64,000 nt of DNA, taken from positions 5,034,501 to 5,098,500 of the forward strand of contig AP031351.1 in the NCBI GenBank assembly GCA_037833965.1. Direction: 5' to 3'. The translations under genes and the position numbers were made by a program. The notes under the pieces were generated by a model. That model saw only the letters and a program-made list of their open reading frames with translations. It was not told the DNA's origin and did no database searches. This stretch comes from Marchantia polymorpha subsp. ruderalis. Lineage: Eukaryota > Streptophyta > Marchantiopsida > Marchantiales > Marchantiaceae. This document shows positions 37,401-50,400 of the stretch, in pieces (position 1 is the first letter of the stretch; the number at the start of each line of letters is the position of its first letter).

Positions 37401-40400
37401 TTTGGAAATTGCGTAGGCAGAATACCATGTGAACGATATGACTTGTTCAGAATATCAAATTTCTTATCTTGGAGTTGATATAGCAGGTCGAAGCTATCAC
37501 ATCAGATAGCCTGAAAGTTTATATGTTTAACTCAAAGCATCAGTGCATTGCAGGAAGTATTGAAGGACAGCCCTGGCAATATAGATGCTCTTTACGAGTA
37601 TGGTGGTCTCTTGCTTAGTCATGGTATTAGACAACTCATTCGCAAGCTCCCTCTAAACTCATTATTGTAACCTCTATAGCAGCATTTTTCTCAGCATTGT
37701 CAAATTAGTCCTTACAAAATCAACTTCGAGATCTTGCTTATCGAAAGTCAGTCGGCGACATTACTGACGGATTTACATTGATGGTTCGTGTACTCTCACC
37801 AGCTCTTGCGTGAATCCATGTTATCTCCAGGCCTTATCAAAGATGCAGTATCCGTCTTTCTCAAGCTTATGATAGCCAGACCCGGTAGGTGATCAGCATC
37901 ACATTTTCCAATGTCATCTTTTCAGTGTCTCGTTTCCTGGTATGAGTTATGAGACTCCTTTGGTAACTCAAAAATTTTCACTCCAAATGAAATAGAATAT
38001 CTAACTAAGGTTATATCTAACCAAAATCAAAATATAATAATTCTGTCTTTTGTTTTTCTTAATACATAAGTCGTAGTATTTTCAATTAGATCAGTTCACA
38101 AACTTTGCTAAAAATGTTGAGGAAATTGTGTACACGTGATTTTGTCTGGACACAGGTAGTAAGAAAATTCGGAGGAGCCTTTCAAAAGCTTTGAAGCGCC
38201 AGCAAGGTAATAATTCTATAATCTAAGATTAGATGTCATCAGTAGAAGACCTTTGCTCTCAAGACTTAAGCAGACGCCGTGCTTATAGTATCATGAAGAA
38301 ACTTTCTTGTTTCTTTGCCACAATCATGGATCCTACACTGTTCAAGGAAGCCGCTTCTTCTACTCTTTGGATGTCACTTTTGCAACTCATTAAAGCACTT
38401 GCCACATTGCAATGTAGGTTACGCAAGATAGTGCCAACTTGAATGCTGTGCATACACTTCACTCAATTCTGACTGGTCGTGGAGTTCTTATGTGGTCTCG
38501 TTCGTGTTTATCTTACCAAGTTGAGATACCTTGTGGGTGTAGGTTTGGAATCACTGAAGAACGAACTTGCTCCTGAGGCTATGGCAGCTCCTGCCCTTGC
38601 GTTTATTGCTTCTTGCGTCAAAGAGTACGGAGGTAAAGAACATGGTGTCAAGAAATAGCACATATTTGCATAGGTAACTATTCAGTTCGAATCTCCAACT
38701 AATATTTCTAACGAATAAGTCATTCACATTATACATGACAAAATCACTATGAGAGATTATCACCGTGCAGCTTTTCAGCTTGTCATATAGAAGTGTTTAA
38801 GCCTCATTGCGAAAACGTCAAAAACTTTCTGACTCTGATGTTCGCAGCTGGTTCTAACAGCAATCAGTGAGGCAGTAGAACTGTACGAAATGGCAAGCAC
38901 AATGTCACCCTCAACTCCTGGCTATTTTCTCAGTCTGATTCATTTGTATGAGGTTTTTTCGAACCTCCCAACTATTGTGTTCTTCATTTGTGGCCATCAC
39001 CCGAAATTTTGCCAAGATATATATTCTTAGTCTTTCTTTAGTTTAAGTTTGAGTTGAAGATATGATAGAGTTGTCGCTGTGTCTGTTAAACATATTATCT
39101 ATATTTAAACATCTGACATATTGGTTTGATTATCACTTAACCCTGCAAAATCGTCTATTTCGTAGGACAGATGAACATATCAACCAAAGTCGTATCTGAT
39201 GTCAAATCAACTGATTAGGAATCAAGACTGTAATCTGGGAATTTCTGTCACTAACGAGCTGCAAGCTGCAAAACTTTCATGACACACAGAATCCCTCTTG
39301 TTTCTTAAATGTGTAGGTGACGTATGAATATCACAAAGGTCTTGAGAAGGCAGTCACTTCCTTCCGCAATGCAAAATCTTCTATCAGAAATCTGTCGTAC
39401 AGGTGTCTAGCTCAACTTCTTCCCCGTTTGATTCTACAATCTAAGAAGTTTTGTTCAAGTGCAATAATTTGCTCACGTTGGACATTTGGATATATAAATT
39501 ACTGTCTTATGTATTCGCAGAAGTGCCATTCAATGCATTGATAACAACAAAGGGATCAGTCAAGACCAAGAATCAAATCCCTCAGAATCTCATGTAGGAG
39601 TAGAATATCCAAGATGGTGTATTTTGCCATCTAGGGACGTTGAGGTATTTTTCCCACTCTGGTAAATCTCCAAATGTAGTATATCAAGGAGCATGCAGTT
39701 TATTGTCAAACCATTTAGAAATACTTTTAAGTACTTGTTTCTTTTGTCTTGGTCACGATCTTTCTCGACATTGGAGCTACTTCATGCCCAAATTTGCAAA
39801 TCTCTGCAGTGAAGATTATATCGATATAGGTCGCGATGACATCTAGATCCAGCTAACTTGTTGCAAGGTGGAAATGTGGTTGACAGGCAGAACAAGAGAG
39901 ACATGTTTTGGTAAATAATAATCAAGAGAACGATGGCAGTGATAGAGGAACCTCGTGTAACTACGACGAAAACAACCTTGATAGTCTTGCGGTGGTCTTT
40001 ACTGCGACCAAAATCTTGGTTATTAGTGGATTTCTTGAACGTGCCAGTCGATGAGCAAGGATTGTAGAACCAGCTCGAGCAGCATCCGCCAAACCTCTAC
40101 ATCAAACCCTCGTACGCAACGAAGCTGCCTACTTCACTTGTTTGCATCAGGTTGGTCTTCGTTTACTGCAATTCGATTTTTAAATTTATGTTAGATGTCA
40201 GCCATTCATTTGTGAACGCTGTTTATGTGTCTCTGCCATGGTTGGACATGCCTGGCCCATTTATTCTCAGTATGTTTTAGGCTAGTTTAGTCCATTTTTG
40301 TTCAGTCCAGTTCAGTTTATTTACAATTTCTAGATTGACCAGAGAAAACTTGGGAAGCTGGAACAGGCTGCTGCTCATGACCTCGAGATGCTGTCCTCAT

Positions 40401-41490
40401 GATTGCTTAAGCAAATAATGAGAACATGGAAGTGTTTCATATCATCATGATTTTCTGTCATGTTTTGCAGATTCTTGAGGATTATCCAATACCTCTACCA
40501 CTCGGACCGATTGAAAAGTCCAATGCTCTCTTTTTGGCTGGGGATAGTCACTGCCTTTCAGCGGCATGGAGAAGGGTTTGTCCAAGGGGTAAAGATTGTG
40601 TACTTATACCTAAGTTAGTCACAGGTTTGAAAATCTGGCACCTGAGACCTGAAAGTGATTTTTATCCGAAAATTGCTTTCGAAAATACCATGAAAAGCAT
40701 TCCAGATGTGTCCAAAGTGGTCATGCTATACGGAGAAATTGACTGTCGAGATGGGATAATAGGAGCAGTTGAGAAGGGCAAATATCAGGTACGAACACTT
40801 GCTATCACCAAGTCATGATCTTTGTTGAGTAAATCCTCTTGTGGAATCATTTTCGGGTGCATCCTTGTTACCATCAGGAGGATGCACGAAACACATTGAA
40901 ACATCCACCCATCCAAATATGTAAAGATATATCCATGAATCATGGTGCATCGAATTCTTATATTTTCCTACAACTTCTCAATATCTTCTGATCTTACTTC
41001 TGAATTGTCCTTCGAAGAAACTAAGAGCTGTTTAAACGCCTTTCCAGGATATCGAGGAAGGAGTACAAGCCACTGTGGACTTGTATATAGATATTCTTCA
41101 AAAGCTTGTCACAGAGAGGAGGTTTGAGCTATTTGTGCATCCTATACCGCCAGTGCTTAATGAAACGAGGCCGTTAGTACAAACTTTTAATCGTATCCTT
41201 GAGCAAAGATTGCTCTTTTACAAGAAAGCTCATCCTGCAATTGGAGGCCGACTCCACTGGTTGGACTTCGTCGCGGATCTGCTTACTGTAGAAGGTTTAC
41301 CCGTACCCTTTCCCTTGTTTTGTTAAAATGGGATTGATTCCGGAGAGGAAATGTGAATCGATAGTGATATTCATCCATACATCTTGTCGTCCCTGCTGGT
41401 AGTATGAAGGAAGAGTTTCAATTGGATGGTACACATTTGAGCCCAAACTACTATCATCTGCTACGTCGTGAAATTGCGAAGGTCTGTTAA
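34404..41490 (+). CDS. TPR protein with C-terminal SGNH-hydrolase-like domain, many exons
   Basis: Well-supported exons: 34404-34475 (ELKVPLIRSLL), 34851-34947 (EINHYPEAVNWLQEGVREYP), 35116-35383 (LGDAYSGLGKYEEALEKYD), 37554-37623 (DALYEYGGLLLSHG), 37831-37884, 38156-38206, 38543-38632, 39317 on (VTYEYHKGLEKAVTSF), 40471-40788 and 41049-41294, then a last exon from about 41410 to TAA at 41488-41490. The first part has tetratricopeptide repeats, a protein-binding scaffold. The C-terminal part has GDS in LFLAGDSHCLSAAW, VVMLYGEIDCRD, and LDGTHLSPNY, matching SGNH blocks I, III and V (Ser and Asp/His). The substrate is unknown. The first exon is not fixed; 5' exons may begin near 33.6 kb. The 2.2-kb intron after 35383 is AT-rich. 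Not every junction was resolved. Confidence 0.75.
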
Positions 41491-44400
41491 GTTCACTTTA
41501 ATGTAAGTGGTAACATGGAAGTGGAAGTTAATAGTTAGTCCAAGTTATCGATCCAAGTACCCTTGACGCCACGATAAATATGATGTGGTCATTTTCTCCT
41601 TCAACCGGGGACTGCCCAACTTTCAAGAAATGTACATTTCACAGAGCTTAGACACCAGACTTTGGTGACGGCCTCACAAATTGCCATGAAACTGCCAGTC
41701 GATTATTCCATAATTATTACAGTATATATAGTTTTTGGGATGGACATACACTGACAGCTCTCCCTTTCCGTCCTCAATGTATAGTGGATGGTACCGAAAT
41801 ACATTTCGTTTGCTGGACTTGCTAGTTCTTGTTAGCATCTACATGAAACAACTCATGGACCTCGGCCACTGTGAGGATGTTTTTGCACTACCATCAGCCT
41901 TGAAGTTGAGCATTTACACAGAGCAAGATCCTCGAGTTAGTGGATGGATCACGAGAGCGGATCGAAGGGTATTAGTTGGCAGCTACTGACGTTGTTCATC
42001 GGTTGTCAACAAGGTTGAACTTGAAGCTCTCTACAGTTCATGATTTAGATCTCTGTGAATGTTCGTCCGCGAGAGTCGTGGATAACGTTGTAACAGCTCG
42101 CTTGGCCCAGCATGTCTTGATGCTTAGATGAAGACATGGCTAAAAACCCTCACTTTGACATAGTAATAGCTCTTTTCTGTAAATGACTCTTGATTGATTG
42201 TATCGATATCATATTTTCAATTCGATTTTTCCATGGTCATGGTATGAAACACGTTACACCATAAATACGTAACACCAATCAATTGTTGACTATCCTTCGA
42301 TCTTGTCTTTCGAATGCATTAGCATTGGATTTGATGATGTGCATGATAATGATGGAAGACAACGAATGCATGTGACGATGGTGTATGGCGATCTTCGTTA
42401 ACTTTTTATGTGAGATTCAAATGAAACATTATATAGCAGTTCTGAGGAAAAAAAATGGACACGAACATATCAATTGTTTGTGAAGAATAAATCAAGCATG
42501 AAGTTTTTTAGCCTAAACATTGAGAACTGTGCATACGAAAACATCAATAATGGAAATGGGACAAAATGAAGCACTCAATTTATTGAAATGTTTTTTTAAT
42601 ACTTTACAAGTAGGAGTTCAAGTTTTATCAGAAGGATACGATGTTCATGTTTTTAGTTTTATATATATTTAAAAATATGTAGTCTCATTTATTGTAACTT
42701 TAAATGAAAGTAAATGCAATATTTTTTACATATTTTTTATTTTTTACCTTTTTTCGTTTGGGAATATTTTTTCACATTTGTTTATATATATATGATGATA
42801 AATTATAATGTTTTTGTATATTTGATTACACGAATGATTGAAAAGCATACTATTTGCAATTATAAATTCTAATATCACACATAGCTTCACAGTTCTAACG
42901 ATCTCAAGATATACCAATGTTTTTCATTTGCAATATTTTGACAATCAAACATGATTGCCAACATTAAATTTTTCTTATTCATCGTCTCATAAAAAACGTC
43001 TTCTATATATAACAAGCCAGGTTGGATCTAGAATAAAATCTCACACTTCAAAACTTGTTGAAAAAATCCATGCAAAATTTTATTGCTGCAAAATATTTCA
43101 CAAGTACAAGTCAGATTAGTCTTATATAAAAATCTATGGCTTCTTAGAAAAATACTTTAAAGATATTCTTCTAGTACAATAATTTTGAACATGCATATGA
43201 GCTTGGTAAAATGATTAATCTATTAAAAAAATTAATGAAACTCTTACTCAATTTGAAGTTGAATTAAAAAAATTATAATTTACTCACTGGTTCCTGTTTG
43301 GCAAGTTTCACTTTGACGAGTCTATCAAGCCATCTTCCAAGGACCGTATAATAGGCGCTCGAAAGAGAAGGAATGTTTTGTTAAATTTGGATATTAAATT
43401 GAATCTAGTATTATAAGATTCACATCTAAAATATAAAATCATATATCCAAATGCAATGCTTGCATGTCAAGGATACACTTTATGAAATTATAACATCGAT
43501 AGATAAAAATTTAAAAAAACGTCAAGACGGGTAACATTGTTGCCCGTCGATATATAATTTACCGAAAAGATCAACATAAATGTATTTATTTGTCACACTT
43601 TCAATCTTACACTTTAAGATTTCTACTTGAATCATGTAAATACAAAACACTTAAATGACTGAAAACACTAAAGGCAAGATGTAAAGTGATTCACCCCCTT
43701 CGAATGGGCTACTTCCATCGAAAACATGCTGCACTTTACTTCTAGAAAATGTCCAGAAAAGACTCAATGAACAGTATGAAGGCCAATGTATTTATCCCTA
43801 GTCTAGACGATGATACTAGCTATAAATAGTTAGGATCTGATGTTACTCCTTAATTTGAGTTAACTTCAACAATCTTACTCTTAACTCATGTTAAGGAACA
43901 GTTACCTCTATAACATACATTATTATTCCGTGAGAAATTATGGACAGAAACCTAACACAAGTAACTTTCTTTACACAAGAGTTAACTAAAACCAAGTCGT
44001 ACAATAACATGATAGAGTAATAACATAAAGAGTTAACTAAAATTTTTCTAACATAGAGGCAACATAAATCTCATAATCTATAAAATTATTCCTCGGGAAA
44101 TTCTAGAATGTTACCTAGAATAAATATATAAAGAGACGATTGAAAATACTATGTTAGCAAATTTTACCTTTTCTTCCTATTCAGAATTTGCATAATAGCA
44201 TAATGTCGTCCGAATTTTTTGAAAGTATCAACTTTGGTCAACGCATTAGTGGGATTGATTTTATTATCAATCTTGACTACCGCAGAACTTACCTAAATTA
44301 ATACTGCCTAAATTAATAACTTGTGATAATTAATATGTGACGTCTAGTTTCAAGTCGGACTCCATACATTTATTAATAAACCTCCAAAAATTAATAATTA

Positions 44401-44765
44401 ATGAACTAGTAATAATTTGCCAAAGTGATTATCAATATAAAAAATATTCGAGACCGTCTCTAAAGTAGAAACAATAGAAATCGTTCCTTGACTTACAGAA
44501 ACGTTATGCGTTTTTTAAATCCCTTGATCAAGTCTGCTTGACTGAGCGATGAATTCTTCTTGTGGTTACAAAGAGGTATTAGAACCTCGTTGGTCATGTT
44601 CGTATTGGTGGATATCTTTGAAACTATTGTGTTGTGGTTTTGTTTGTGACTATAGTTGTGGTTGTGAATTGATCTTATCCCAGGTGAATGCCACGGGGTA
44701 AATATTACAAATGACAAAAAAAACGGAGAAATTTTTATTGATACTCTCTTCATTAATATGCTGTT
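41491..44765. other. AT-rich intergenic DNA
   Basis: A short frame at 41735-41989 has no recognised content. The rest is AT-rich and non-coding by eye, ending at a sharp composition edge where the GC-rich 4CL-like fragment begins. Confidence 0.5.
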
Positions 44766-45447
44766 TAATTAGGTGGCAGTCCAGGCTGTCCCTCTGGCTG
44801 ATGGACTCGACGACGTTCAGGTGTGTGAGCACCACGCCCTTGCTCGCGCCCGAGGAGTAGAGCAGCAGCGCGGTGTCAGACTCGCGGATGAAGGGCGGCG
44901 ACGCGCGGTCGGGGTCGGCCCGCAAAAGCTCAGACAGGCGGGCGACGGGGGCGGGGGCGCCCGCGACTTCGACTTGCGACGCGACGCCTAGAGCATCGAG
45001 GTCGTTCAGAATGGTCGGCAGGCCGAGCGGCGCGAGCTTGGCCGAGTGCTCGGGCACGGTGATGAGGAACGCGGCGCGACAGTCTTGCGCCTGGCGGCGC
45101 AGCTCGGGGATGCTGTTGACGGGGTTGGCCGTGGTGACCACGGCGCCGAGGAAGGACGAGGCGAAGAGCAGCACGGGCCAGTGGATGGAGTTGGGCATGC
45201 ACAGCATGACCACGTCGCCCTGCTTCACGCCCTTGCGCGCCAGGCCCGACGCCACCGCCCGAACCCTGCGCTGCAGCTGCGCGTAGCTCACGCTGGCGCC
45301 CGTGGGGCTGTCGACCAGCGCCGTCCGCTGCGGATGCGGCTGCTGGAACAGGATGTACGTCACCATGTCGACGTTGCGCGGCGTCGGAATCGGGCGCAAT
45401 AGGCTGTGGAAGATCCCGTCCCGGTACCCGCTCTTCTCGAACCCCAT
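44766..45447 (-). pseudogene. Truncated 4-coumarate:CoA-ligase-like (AMP-binding) gene
   Basis: The frame starts MGFEKSGYRDGIFHSL and continues with LVDSPTGASVSYAQL, VVMLCMPNSIHWPVLLF and LGAVVTTANPVN, as in plant 4CL and 4CL-like acyl-CoA ligases, which activate carboxylates through an acyl-AMP. It ends soon after the phosphate-binding motif, which reads SSGASKGVVLTH instead of SSGTTGTSKGVVLTH, a net loss of three residues. Normal proteins have about 540 residues, but recognisable sequence stops after about 225, at a sharp switch from GC-rich to AT-rich DNA with no good splice donor. It is very likely a non-functional 5' fragment. A distant downstream exon cannot be fully excluded. Confidence 0.8.
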
Positions 45448-47458
45448 GGCGCCGACTCCTCTCGACTCCTTGCGCCCCCACCTGCCGACTTCGCTCTCCT
45501 CGACTTCACCCTCGCGCTGCGCTCATGGTCTCTCCGGCCGCTCGTCCTTCCTCGAGCGCATTCGATCCGGTCCAGGCGCCGGCCTTGCGCTGCGCTGCGC
45601 TTCCGTGCCCCTCGAGCTGAGGCGGTTCTCGAGGGCGGCGCTAAGGTCTGTTGGTGCTCGCGCCCCCGGTGGGGAGGGAGAGAATGCGGCGAGGAGGGAG
45701 GGAGTGAGGAGCGCGAGGTAGACGGGAGAAGTTTGGCTCTCTCTCTCTCTCTCGACGTGCGCCAGGGATCGAGAAATGAGGAGGGAGGTCTTTCATAGGG
45801 GCATGGAGCTGGGACCCCATGGGGCCAGACAAACGAGAGCTGGGCCCAACCAGGAGAGATCGACGTTGCGGCATGAGCAAATTCCCATGAGCATGGGCCG
45901 TGAAGTTGTTGACAGGCTTTCTTCGCTGCGGCATGAGCAAATTCGCCCACCATTCTCATTTCCACACGTTCCTCACGTTTGCTGCGATTTCCCATTCGCT
46001 AATGTGTTGTTGGCTACCTCGCGATACTGGCCTGAGACTGGGCCGTTCCCGCCCGCCGACGTCCAATCGAATCTGCTGTGAACATCCTCTACCCGTAGCT
46101 GCCAGCGCTGAAGGCCCTGTTTCAACGAGTGCATAGTTTTCTTCTCCTGCCGAGACAGAAGATACTGCAACAAAAGTCTTCCACATCTTATCGCTCACAG
46201 CTTCCTGTACAACTTGTAGAAGGGACTAGAATCCTGATGCGTTTGGGAATGGTGAGGGTTCTGCTTGCACACGATTTCTCGTGGGTGAATTCCACGTTAG
46301 AATGTGTCTGAAGTGACGCCAACTGTGCATGTTCACAATTGCACATACTTCAGTAGCACCGGTCAGACTGGCTCAAAAGTTGAGTTGTGCTCAGCCAGAA
46401 AGCTTTGGAGCATTTGAGTAGCTCGCTAGCTATCTACGTCCCTTCTCCTTCCTCAAAACTGGCAGGCGAGAAGCACCTTGGATTATCTTACGGCGACTTA
46501 TTCTTATTTCCGAATCAGTGAGAAGAGCGGTGTTTGCATAAACTGTTTGCGGTGGAAAGTAGTTAGGATATGGCCATTTAGAGATGCCGCTGATGGCAAA
46601 CACGTGCAGAGTACCTTGGCTCACAGACAATCATCCTGTTGATGACGTACTGAAGTGTCACGATAATTGCAGGCCCTCCCCGGGCTTGGGGCCCGGGCGG
46701 GCAGAAAGCCCTCCCGGGCAGACATCGCGTTCCCCCGAAAGTGGGGAGCCCTTAGTGACGAGGGTGGGCAAGCTGGAGGACAGTAGTGTAGTGGGTCGAG
46801 ACAATCGATCGTCCTTTTCGCCATTAACTTCGCCCCCATATCCGCTGATGTTCGTCCACTAGCTTTACTTGGAATCTCCAGGACTCGATAAATGCCTGAC
46901 CGATGGACCAGTTCTTGAGTGACTTTCATAAAATATATATAGATTTAGATATAGATGTTCACGGTAATGAATATCTTTCGCATGTGTTGTGTTTTTAGCC
47001 AATGTGGAATGGCGATTTGTATTCCATGCGTCTCCATTTCCACTTTGAGTCAGCCAGACTTATGAAAAGACATAAATTCACGAGACTGAAATTGAAGTAC
47101 TTTGGAATTTGATTAAAAGTACAGTATTTGTAAAGTACACTTCGATCGCATGCATCCGTTCTAGATTCGGGTGATTGCGAAAGTACGTGGGAGGGTGAGA
47201 ACAGAGTGATCGAAGTCATCTAGCAGAGTCATCAGGTAGCTTTTTCCACTACTATCGTCCAGATCCCGAATTTCTCTGAGTCGTCCGATGAATAAATAGC
47301 TCGCAAGCTGATTCGCGCAGAAAGAATGTACAGGTCCTACTGACGACAGCCGAGGGCGGCTCGAGCACCCCTCAGATGAAAAGAAGTATCAAAGCAAAAC
47401 AAAACCCAAGGTGCAAAACTTTGTCCCACTGCGTGATCTAACTCATGGCTCTCGGTGG
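45448..47458. other. 4CL-like upstream flank and receptor kinase 3' flank
   Basis: A GC-rich zone to about 45760 with a short CT run at about 45738, then mixed sequence. GCATGAGCAAATTC occurs twice, about 60 bases apart near 45870 and 45931. A GC-rich imperfect hairpin (CCCGGGC elements) lies near 46680-46730. No gene is supported. Confidence 0.45.
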
Positions 47459-50400
47459 TCACCGAGGTTTCATGTCGCTGAGCTGGGTAGTCCGTAGTGC
47501 ACCGCCGGACGACGACGAGGAGTAAAGCAGAGAACGATCTTCCCTTTCTCGCAGATCGCTGAGGCTGCTGAGCGTGGACTCATCATCGACATCCTGCAGC
47601 CACATGCGCTGTTCCTTCAGCTCCTTGACGATGTCGAACGCCACCCCCGAGTTGCCCGTCAGCATGTTCACGACTTGTGACATGCTGGGCCGCTTGTTCG
47701 GATCCTCCTGAACGCAAGCCAACGCCGTCTTCAGCACGGAAGTGATTTCGTCTCCCGGACTCTGTGCGAGCAATCCGCTCTCCGCCACATTCAGAAGCTT
47801 GTCCTCCATGTACAACCTCAAAGCCTGCAGCAGTTTGCAATGACGCCAGGAATGTAAAGGCGGTCGTCGAGCGCATCGAATCAAACTACGGAACGCAATG
47901 TGCGCTATTCCTAACCCCCAACCCCCCATCTGAAAAAGCTGCACGGACGAGAAAAGGTGATAGTGTTGCACAGATTCAAGGGCCTACCACGGTTCGTAGA
48001 GAGACGTCGTGCTCAGGCAGAGAGAAATTGATGCATCTCCTTCCGGACACGATCTCGAGAAGCAAAACGCCATAGCTGTACACGTCGAGCTTTTCGGTGA
48101 ACATGCCGAGAGTCGCGTACTCCGGGGAGAAGTAACCCCTGCGTCATCACGCAGACGACAACCTGTTAGGCGCACTGGTGATGGAGACGAGTGCTTCACA
48201 TCATGGTGACGAAGGCCCTGCACAACGATGGCTGCACATCAGCAGCTCCGGAGGAGGAAGGAAACTTACAGCGTGCCTCCGATGTGAGTGGCCATCTGCG
48301 TGGCGTCTTCGTTCACAGGCCGAGCGAGTCCGAAATCGGCAATCTTCGCATTCCAGTCCTTGTCGAGAAGAATGTTCTGCGGTTTGATGTCTCTGTCGAG
48401 CCCATCCAGCGTCACATGTGTCAGAGAAACTCTTTCTCGGAGAAACTTTGGACGGCACTCGAAGGTGCGCCTCCTGATCAGGAAAACCATGAACATGCGT
48501 GCGTGTACCAGAAGCAGGAGGAAGGAGTTTCTGACCTGTGTATGATCTTCGGCTGCAGTTCTTCGTGTAGATAAGAAAGACCACGAGCAATGCCCACGGC
48601 GATGTTCAACCGCTGCGTCCAAGTCAGGACGAAGGCTTTGTCCTTGCCTGCATTCGGAGATGTCGAGCGTTGGTTAGAAGGTGAGACTCGAACTTCAGAC
48701 CTAGAAGTAGATGAGTGTCAAGACAATTCGAGATGGATTTGCAAAAAGAACAAGGTGCGGAGACTTTGGACATGATTTGTCCGAGGACCTTGAGGTGGAC
48801 CTAGTTTCTCCATATCCAAGCGACTCATGACTGTAGATTAGAACAATCTCCTCGGCAGCTTTCGGAACCTGTTGAGGAACATGAGAAACGCTCAATGGCC
48901 GGAGAAGAACGTACCCCACAAGGCCTCGGCCAGGTTATTGTTTTCTGCGTACTCGTATACCAACATCCGCTGCTTGTCTCTCACACAACATCCTTTGAGC
49001 TGAACGAGATGTCGGTGTTTGATTCCTGTGATGAGAACCATTTCCTTGAGAAAATCGGCCACGTTCTGCTCGGTTGCAAAAAGTCTCTTCACAGCAACGA
49101 TGCTCCCGTCCGCTAGCTTAGCCTGCATGCTCCCAAAATGGTGCGTCGAGTGCGAGATATGCCATCAGCAACGACCAATTAGTGCAGGGAAGCTGAGGGC
49201 GATCCCGTAGTAGTTGTTGCATCTCTTCATCATGATAAACAAGCTCCAGGCTGTGCCAGTAGAAGATCAACTGACATATTAGAAGATTCTGATCAACATG
49301 AACAATCTTTCAAGGCCATGCATACCTTGTACACAGCACCGAATGCACCTTTGCCCAGCTCATTGCGTTTTGAAAAATCTCCTGTAGCCGCTTTGAGCTC
49401 CTCGTACTTGAAAAATGGTGGCCTCACGTCGTCTTTAGCTAGTGCTGCCAGGATGCGAACAGTTCCACATGTTAGATCCTAGGCAGGAAAAGCCCCAAAC
49501 ATAAGCTACATGTATTCGATCTTCCAAAGCCCAATTGAGACAGTTGCTTGTCAAACTGCTGGAATGCTGCCCTGCACCAACCTTCTTGTATCTGGCGGAG
49601 ATCGAGCATCCGTTTCCACACTCTCCACATAAATACGAAAACTATGAAACCCATCAAGAGGACCAGAAGTCCACAGGCCACTCCGATAATTACAAGCGTT
49701 CTTGTACTCACACCATTCTTATCTGCAGCTGCACCAAACCATAACGCAATGCTGTGAATACAAATCGTATATCAGTTAGACCTCCATGAGTGCACTAAAC
49801 GGCTCTCAAACATAATCAAAGATGTTACTTTTGGAAATCCTCTCAGATAATGTTCAAGCTTAAGGTTTACTTCGTGCTCTTACTGTCAGGCATCCAGAAG
49901 TCTTCTCGTTCATCTTCTCGACAGAGATATCTTTGGACCAATGAGGCATTACTTCCAATTTGTTCGCACCAAGGAGTTCCTCCAAGTCTGTCCGAGCAAC
50001 AAAACAGTAAGTCCGGCAGATTTAGCTCATTCAGATTACGCACACACAATTCACGTCCATGTAAACGCTACACTCACTGGACATCGTTACAGCGCGCTTG
50101 TAACACGAGTGGTTGATGATATGCTAAGAGTATGATGTTCTTACAGAATGTGTCCTTGGTTTGGCAACATTTCCCACGATCGTCGATCTGAGTTATTCAA
50201 ATTAACATGTGAAGGCAATATGACGTTCCTGATTGTGTTTCGGACCAACGACACCCGTTGTTCAAATTCATAGAACCTCTGCGCTTGGCCCCATGTTGTC
50301 AGGTTTATCTCGGTGAACTTGTTGTCGTCGAGAGCCCTGAAAACGGAGACACAACTTGATTTCAGATCAATGACGAAAGTATTCGAAGGCATGTCTCAGA

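Noticed and set aside
44930-45995. Several long frames on both strands around the 4CL-like fragment
   Set aside because: They are high-GC shadows. Only the frame starting at 45447 shows acyl-CoA ligase motifs.
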